From Treponema sp. (GTDB lineage: Bacteria > Spirochaetota > Spirochaetia > Treponematales > Breznakiellaceae), in contig JAISEA010000121.1 in NCBI GenBank assembly GCA_031264475.1, forward strand, positions 1-9,327: 9,327 bases of DNA, written 5' to 3'. Below are positions 5,939 through 9,327 of this stretch, one piece after another. A program made the position numbers and the translations under genes. Each line of letters begins with the position of its first letter. Position 1 is the first letter of the stretch. The notes beneath the pieces were generated by a model. That model saw nothing but the letters and a program-made list of their open reading frames with translations. It was not told where the DNA came from and searched no databases.

Positions 5939-6565
5939 TTGTCCATATACATCATTCGTCATGGTAGAACGATATGGAACGCCGAAGGTAAAATTCAGGG
6001 TAGTCTAAACAGTCCCCTTCTGCCCGAAAGTATAGAAACCTCGCGCAAAATAGGAGAACTTTTAGTATGTAGCGGTATCAAAAATATTTTTTGTAGTCCG
6101 CTACAAAGATGTTTAGAAACCGCCAATACCATTTCAGAAATTCTTGAGTGTAGTTATACTAATGATGCCCGTATATCTGAATGTAATCACGGGCTGTGCG
6201 AGGGCTTGACCCACGCCGAAGCCCGTGAAAAGTATGGCGCTGAACTTTCCTTACGCGACACAGATAAGTGGAACATACCATATCCGGAGGGAGAGTCTTA
6301 TGCGGATGTATTTGCCCGCGCAAAGTCATTTGCGGACGATATGAAAACAAATGAAGGCGTGCTAATTATCGCGCATGAAATGTTTAATAAATGTTTAATA
6401 GGATATATAATAAAATGGTCACCAGAAGAAATCATAAAATTCAAACAGCCAAATTCAATTGTTGCCAAGATAGATTTTGAAAACAGATCACTGGAATTAG
6501 TTGACTCTGCTTTATACCGCAATCCACTCCACGGTTTCAAAGCCTGCCCATTGCGGAGTCGTTAA
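5939..6565 (+). CDS. histidine phosphatase family (phosphoglycerate-mutase-like) protein
   Basis: A 208-residue branch-1 histidine phosphatase. Catalytic features: IIRHGRT (5-11) with the nucleophilic H8 and R7; SPLQRCLETA (53-62) with R57; E81 in ISECNHGLCEG, the proton donor; and H146 in VLIIAHEMFN. The second His is followed by Glu rather than the common Gly. Its neighbours suggest it removes phosphate from a sugar or sugar-acid phosphate in the same pathway, for example a 9-phosphate intermediate; this is inference. The start is TTG 5939, supported by AAGGGGAG just upstream and by the two-base distance from the previous stop. The last ten or so codons overlap the beginning of a hairpin-rich segment, so the natural C-terminus may have been altered. 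It is the last gene of the operon. Confidence 0.83.
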   Translation: MSIYIIRHGRTIWNAEGKIQGSLNSPLLPESIETSRKIGELLVCSGIKNIFCSPLQRCLETANTISEILECSYTNDARISECNHGLCEGLTHAEAREKYGAELSLRDTDKWNIPYPEGESYADVFARAKSFADDMKTNEGVLIIAHEMFNKCLIGYIIKWSPEEIIKFKQPNSIVAKIDFENRSLELVDSALYRNPLHGFKACPLRSR

Positions 6566-6690
6566 ACAGGCTGTCCCACCATGCGTGTTGGAGGGTGGCG
6601 GAAGACCGCGCAAGCGGGCTGGAGCGTGGGGGGCGCACCACAGGGGCGTCTGTGTGCCAATCACGTTTAGGGAAAGACGCGCCCCCCTCC
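6541..6690. other. GC-rich hairpin-rich spacer, possible dispersed repeat or structured RNA
   Basis: Three inverted repeats follow each other: AGCCTG/CAGGCT (6541-6546, 6567-6572), CCGC-GCAA-GCGG with a GNRA-type loop (6606-6617), and a perfect 9-bp pair GGGGGGCGC/GCGCCCCCC (6628-6636, 6679-6687). The 3' arm of the last can instead pair nearby: GCGTCT (6646-6651) with AGACGC (6676-6681), so two folds compete. No T-run follows, so a standard terminator is not evident. The base composition is much richer in GC than the flanking operon. It may be a mobile or dispersed repeat, or a leader-like regulator. No gene is seen in 6566-6754 on the plus strand. Confidence 0.45.
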
Positions 6691-6754
6691 TTAACTTGTT
6701 GATAGTGGTCAGCCGCCGCCTTCGAGGTGTCAGTCGCCCTGCCTTTACTTAGGC

Positions 6755-6782
6755 TTGAAAACTTCATTGCTTTAAGTATAAT
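6755..6782 (+). promoter_or_regulatory. sigma-70-type promoter for murJ
   Basis: TTGAAA at 6755-6760 and TATAAT at 6777-6782 are separated by 16 bases. The -10 is a perfect consensus and the -35 matches five of six. Transcription would begin near 6789-6790, which is the A of ATG 6790, so the murJ message may be leaderless. It lies in the gap after the glycan operon, consistent with independent expression of an essential gene. Confidence 0.6.
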
Positions 6783-6789
6783 GGACGCT

Positions 6790-8349
6790 ATGGCAACCAT
6801 CCGCTCTCTTCTTATACATGGCTCAACCCTATCCCTGCTTACTATGGTTTCTCGTGTACTCGGACTCCTACGAGAAATGACAAAGGCTAGACTACTCGGC
6901 ACAACCGCGCTCTCGGACGCATTCTCAGTCGCTTTTATGATACCGAATCTGTTCCGCAGACTCTTCGCGGAAGGCTCTATCGCCGTCGCCTTTATCCCCA
7001 CCTTTAAAAAGCGCCTCGTTGAAGGCGGCGCAGACGAATTAAAAGACTTCCTCTCATGCGTGTTTACCTTTCTTACCTTTTTCGTAACAGCCGTAGTCGT
7101 TGTCGGGATTTTGGTCTCCCCTCTCATCGTGCCTCTGTTCGGTTTAACAGAATTTGATGAAACCGTTCTTCTCACTCGCATCATGTTCCCGTTTCTCGCG
7201 TTTATATCCATCGCGGCGTTTTTTCAAGGAATCTTGAATAGCGTAGGCGTGTTCACGCCGTCTGGAGCCGCGCCTATACTGCTCAACGTCGCAACGATAA
7301 TATGCGCCTACGCGCTAAAAGATGTGATGGGTAATCCCGCCCGCGCCATGGCTGTCGGTATTCTCATCGGCGGGTTTCTTGAAGCCGCGATTCAACTACC
7401 CTTTATCTTGAAAAAAGGCTTCACATTCTTTTTCAAAAGCATCCGCAAGGCAGTCAAACACCCCGGCACACAGACCATATTGAAGCTCATAGGACCGACC
7501 ATCATCGGCATGGCAGCATATCAACTCAACGACCTTGTATCTACGGCATTGGCCGGCAACGCGGGTCAAGGAGTCGTGTCTAGTTTGCAGTATTCATTGC
7601 GCTTGCAGGAACTTATACTCGGCATTTTCGTGGTTTCCATTGGCACGGTACTATTGCCTGACTTCGCGGAACACGCTAAAACAGGTAATTGGGATATGTT
7701 CAACGTACGTTTGCAATCCGCTATCGACATTGTCGCCTTGATCACCGTGCCAATCACCTTCTTCGCCTTATGTCAAGGTGAAACACTCATCCGTTTATTG
7801 TTTCAAGGACATTCTTTTACCGAAGAATCAGTAGCGCTGACAAAGACGGCGTTTATTTTTCATGCGCCTGCCCTGCTTTTTATCGCCTTGAACCGTATCC
7901 TCGCGCCTGCCTTTTACGCGCAAAGTGATACAAAGTCTCCGACCTTCGCAGGCATAGTCTCCTTTGTGGTCAATATGGCGCTTGCCTTCGTCTTGGTGGA
8001 AAACTTTCGCGGCGCCGGTATCGCCTTCGCCCTTACCGCGGCAAGCGCAGTTAATACGGTTCTTCTCTTCTGCTTTCTAAAGAAAAATCCGTTTATTAAA
8101 ATGGCTGGAGCCTTGAAAATGATCCTTCATATCGTTAAGTTGTGTCTCTTTTCGGTAGTAGCCTCTGTTCCCGTATTGCTTCTAAACCAAAGACTGCTTA
8201 CTCTTTTCATGGGGCGTAACCGTTTCATTCATTATGGAGTTCCTTTTGTCATAGCCGCATTCGTGTATTTCTCCATAGAATTAGTGTTGCTCATCGTTAC
8301 AAAGGACGCGCTAATACATAAGTTGATTTCTATAGTGAAATCTAGGTAA
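6790..8349 (+). CDS. murJ: MurJ lipid II flippase (MviN family)
   Basis: Integral inner-membrane MOP-superfamily transporter that flips lipid II to the outside for peptidoglycan synthesis. From ATG 6790 it is 519 residues, a normal MurJ length, with about fourteen hydrophobic segments expected. The N-terminus carries the hallmark VSRVLGLLREM (20-30) and DAFSVAFMIPNLFRRLFAEGS (in parts, 43-63). R22, R28, D43 and R56/R57 correspond by position to residues that are critical in E. coli MurJ (R18, R24, D39, R52). The open frame extends upstream to 6727, and ATG 6781 is also possible, but the TATAAT of the promoter overlaps 6781, so that codon cannot be in the mRNA from this promoter. ATG 6790 coincides with the predicted transcription start. 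No ribosome binding site is visible, in line with a leaderless message. No terminator is seen after it; the next gene follows at 43 bases. Confidence 0.93.
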   Translation: MATIRSLLIHGSTLSLLTMVSRVLGLLREMTKARLLGTTALSDAFSVAFMIPNLFRRLFAEGSIAVAFIPTFKKRLVEGGADELKDFLSCVFTFLTFFVTAVVVVGILVSPLIVPLFGLTEFDETVLLTRIMFPFLAFISIAAFFQGILNSVGVFTPSGAAPILLNVATIICAYALKDVMGNPARAMAVGILIGGFLEAAIQLPFILKKGFTFFFKSIRKAVKHPGTQTILKLIGPTIIGMAAYQLNDLVSTALAGNAGQGVVSSLQYSLRLQELILGIFVVSIGTVLLPDFAEHAKTGNWDMFNVRLQSAIDIVALITVPITFFALCQGETLIRLLFQGHSFTEESVALTKTAFIFHAPALLFIALNRILAPAFYAQSDTKSPTFAGIVSFVVNMALAFVLVENFRGAGIAFALTAASAVNTVLLFCFLKKNPFIKMAGALKMILHIVKLCLFSVVASVPVLLLNQRLLTLFMGRNRFIHYGVPFVIAAFVYFSIELVLLIVTKDALIHKLISIVKSR

Positions 8350-8392
8350 AGTGTCTTATTTGAGTTAGAGGATTTCTTTAGGAAAATAAATT

Positions 8393-9064
8393 ATGAATAT
8401 CATTAAAATTCTGATAGTAGACGATCATCCGCTGTTTAGTAAGGGGCTTGCTTCTCTTATCTTGAGCAAACCCATGTACAAGGTTGTCGCGGAGGCAACG
8501 AATTCCGCGGAGGCTTTGAAGATTATGCGAGAAGAAAAGCCAAATCTTGCTATTGTCGATCTCAATTTAGGCGACGAAAATGGTCTTGACCTGATTGCGT
8601 CAATGATGGCGATTGACGAGAAGCTCATCATTTTAGTGCTTTCTATGCACGATGAACGTTATTATTCGGAGCGGGTCTTGCGGCTCGGAGCGAAAGGCTT
8701 CATCATGAAGGACGAAGCTGGCAATAAGGTACTTGAAGCTATAAAGAGAGTTTTGGACGGCAAGATATATTTAAGCAAAGCTGAAGTGGAGAGGATCTCC
8801 GAAGCGGCTACTCTCGACAATGTTAAGGTGAGCAAAGAATGGTATGCATCTGTGAGAAAATTGTCTGACCGTCAGTTTGAAATATTCTCCCTCTTGGGTA
8901 AAGGTTACGGTACTGTGGAAATCGCCGCGAAGCTTAATCTTTCTACTAAAACAATAGACACTCATAAGGAACATATCAAGTTGAAGCTTCATTGTTCCTC
9001 AGCTCAAGAACTCCGTCAGCTTGCGGTGGAGTGGGCGAGCTATCCTGAAGCGGTGATCTCTTAA
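8393..9064 (+). CDS. NarL/FixJ-family two-component response regulator
   Basis: A 223-residue regulator with an N-terminal receiver and a C-terminal LuxR-type helix-turn-helix. Receiver: acidic pair D10/D11 in IVDDHPLF, phospho-acceptor D56 in IVDLNLGD, S84 in VLSMHDE and K106 in GFIMKDE, all the expected signalling residues. DNA-binding domain, about 153-213: KLSDRQFEIFSLLGKGYGT then EIAAKLNLSTKTIDTHKEHI, the recognition helix, then KLKLHCSSAQELRQLAVEW. It should bind DNA after phosphorylation by a histidine kinase, but none is encoded in the window and its targets are unknown. The start ATG 8393 has AGGA about nine bases upstream. It is 43 bases downstream of murJ, either cotranscribed or with its own weak promoter that I could not identify. 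Confidence 0.9.
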   Translation: MNIIKILIVDDHPLFSKGLASLILSKPMYKVVAEATNSAEALKIMREEKPNLAIVDLNLGDENGLDLIASMMAIDEKLIILVLSMHDERYYSERVLRLGAKGFIMKDEAGNKVLEAIKRVLDGKIYLSKAEVERISEAATLDNVKVSKEWYASVRKLSDRQFEIFSLLGKGYGTVEIAAKLNLSTKTIDTHKEHIKLKLHCSSAQELRQLAVEWASYPEAVIS

Positions 9065-9076
9065 TTACATCTTTTG

Positions 9077-9108
9077 AAAATAAAAACACGCTATTGGGCG
9101 TAAGCGCC
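9077..9108 (-). terminator. weak terminator candidate for the minus-strand gene
   Basis: On the minus strand a 4-bp hairpin (GGCG-CTTA-CGCC, plus positions 9097-9108) lies in the final codons and is followed by TTTTTATTTT (plus 9077-9086). The stem is short and about ten bases separate it from the T-run, so this is a weak candidate; the A/T-rich gap may serve both convergent genes. Confidence 0.25.
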
Positions 9109-9327
9109 TGTAACGGCGATATTGCTCCACAAAGACGAGTAGGATTGTATATTACCCACAGCTTCTTCCCAGAAGTCTTGTAGGGCATAATCTGGGTTAC
9201 GAATCGCGCGTCTGCCGTGCGGGGTCATCGGCGAAAGTAAATTCTGTCCGCGGGAAAAGGCGATGCGTTGACTGTCAATGTTGCCAAAATACCATGTCCG
9301 TACATCTTGCGGAAGGCTAAAATCCTT
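9091..9327 (-). CDS. 3' end of an unrecognised minus-strand gene (partial)
   Basis: Reading the minus strand from the window edge gives 78 codons with no stop, then TAG (complement of 9091-9093). The segment has convincing protein character: an initial KDFSLPQDVRTWYFG, SRGQNLLSPMTPHGRR in the middle, and DYALQDFWEEAVG then SLWSNIAVTGAYAQ at the end. The 5' part lies beyond 9327. It is convergent with the response regulator, with 26 bases between the two stops. I do not recognise the family; no membrane segment or metal motif is visible in this fragment. Confidence 0.7.
   Translation of the reverse strand, partial: KDFSLPQDVRTWYFGNIDSQRIAFSRGQNLLSPMTPHGRRAIRNPDYALQDFWEEAVGNIQSYSSLWSNIAVTGAYAQ

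Noticed and set aside
6727..6789. Upstream extension of MurJ to 6727
   Set aside because: It covers the promoter, lacks a ribosome binding site, and adds residues before the normal MurJ N-terminus.
6537..7211. Long minus-strand open frame opposite the spacer and murJ 5' end
   Set aside because: Most of it lies antisense to the conserved N-terminus of MurJ and the rest is the GC-rich spacer; no recognisable domain, so treated as a shadow.

Overview
The window reads as a spirochaete, most likely a Treponema. The basis is indirect: the 49-699 protein resembles a recurrent uncharacterised family that I recall from treponemes and Bacteroidetes, and the overall style is moderate GC, compact operons, a MurJ flippase and a NarL-type regulator. 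No rRNA or other phylogenetic marker is present, so this is an inference.

Layout. Positions 1-48 hold a small hairpin and a strong ribosome binding site for an uncharacterised protein with a helical N-terminus and an Fn3-like C-terminus (49-699). Then come two direct tandem copies of a 126-bp element (721-972), each carrying two hairpins; one stem differs between the copies by a compensated base pair. Positions 985-6565 form one tightly packed, co-oriented surface-glycan operon: a SAM methyltransferase, a hexapeptide O-acetyltransferase, two tandem KdsB-like cytidylyltransferases, an RraA-family protein, a NeuB-family synthase without the usual C-terminal SAF domain, and a histidine-phosphatase-family protein. 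A GC-rich, hairpin-rich spacer (6566-6754) leads to a consensus-like promoter for murJ (6790-8349). A NarL/FixJ response regulator follows (8393-9064). Convergent to it is the 3' end of a minus-strand gene that runs out of the window (9091-9327).

How the genes work together. NeuB-family enzymes condense phosphoenolpyruvate with a sugar to give 2-keto-3-deoxy acids. A phosphatase may be needed on the way, KdsB-like enzymes activate such acids with CTP, and methyl- and acetyltransferases decorate the sugar or glycan. The combination suggests a CMP-activated acidic sugar for a surface polysaccharide or for glycosylation of a surface protein or flagellin. There is no glycosyltransferase in the window.

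The most striking feature is three poly-C tracts of 13, 13 and 11 C in three consecutive genes. The first lies just after the best start codon of the methyltransferase and puts it out of frame as sequenced (12 C would restore it). The second and third lie at the 3' ends of the acetyltransferase and the first cytidylyltransferase. There, tract length decides where translation stops and whether ribosomes run into the start of the next gene. At the third tract, the ribosome binding site of the next gene sits in an 8-bp hairpin that only one of the three phases would translate through. This suggests a glycan locus whose gene products, and possibly the translational coupling between genes, are phase variable.
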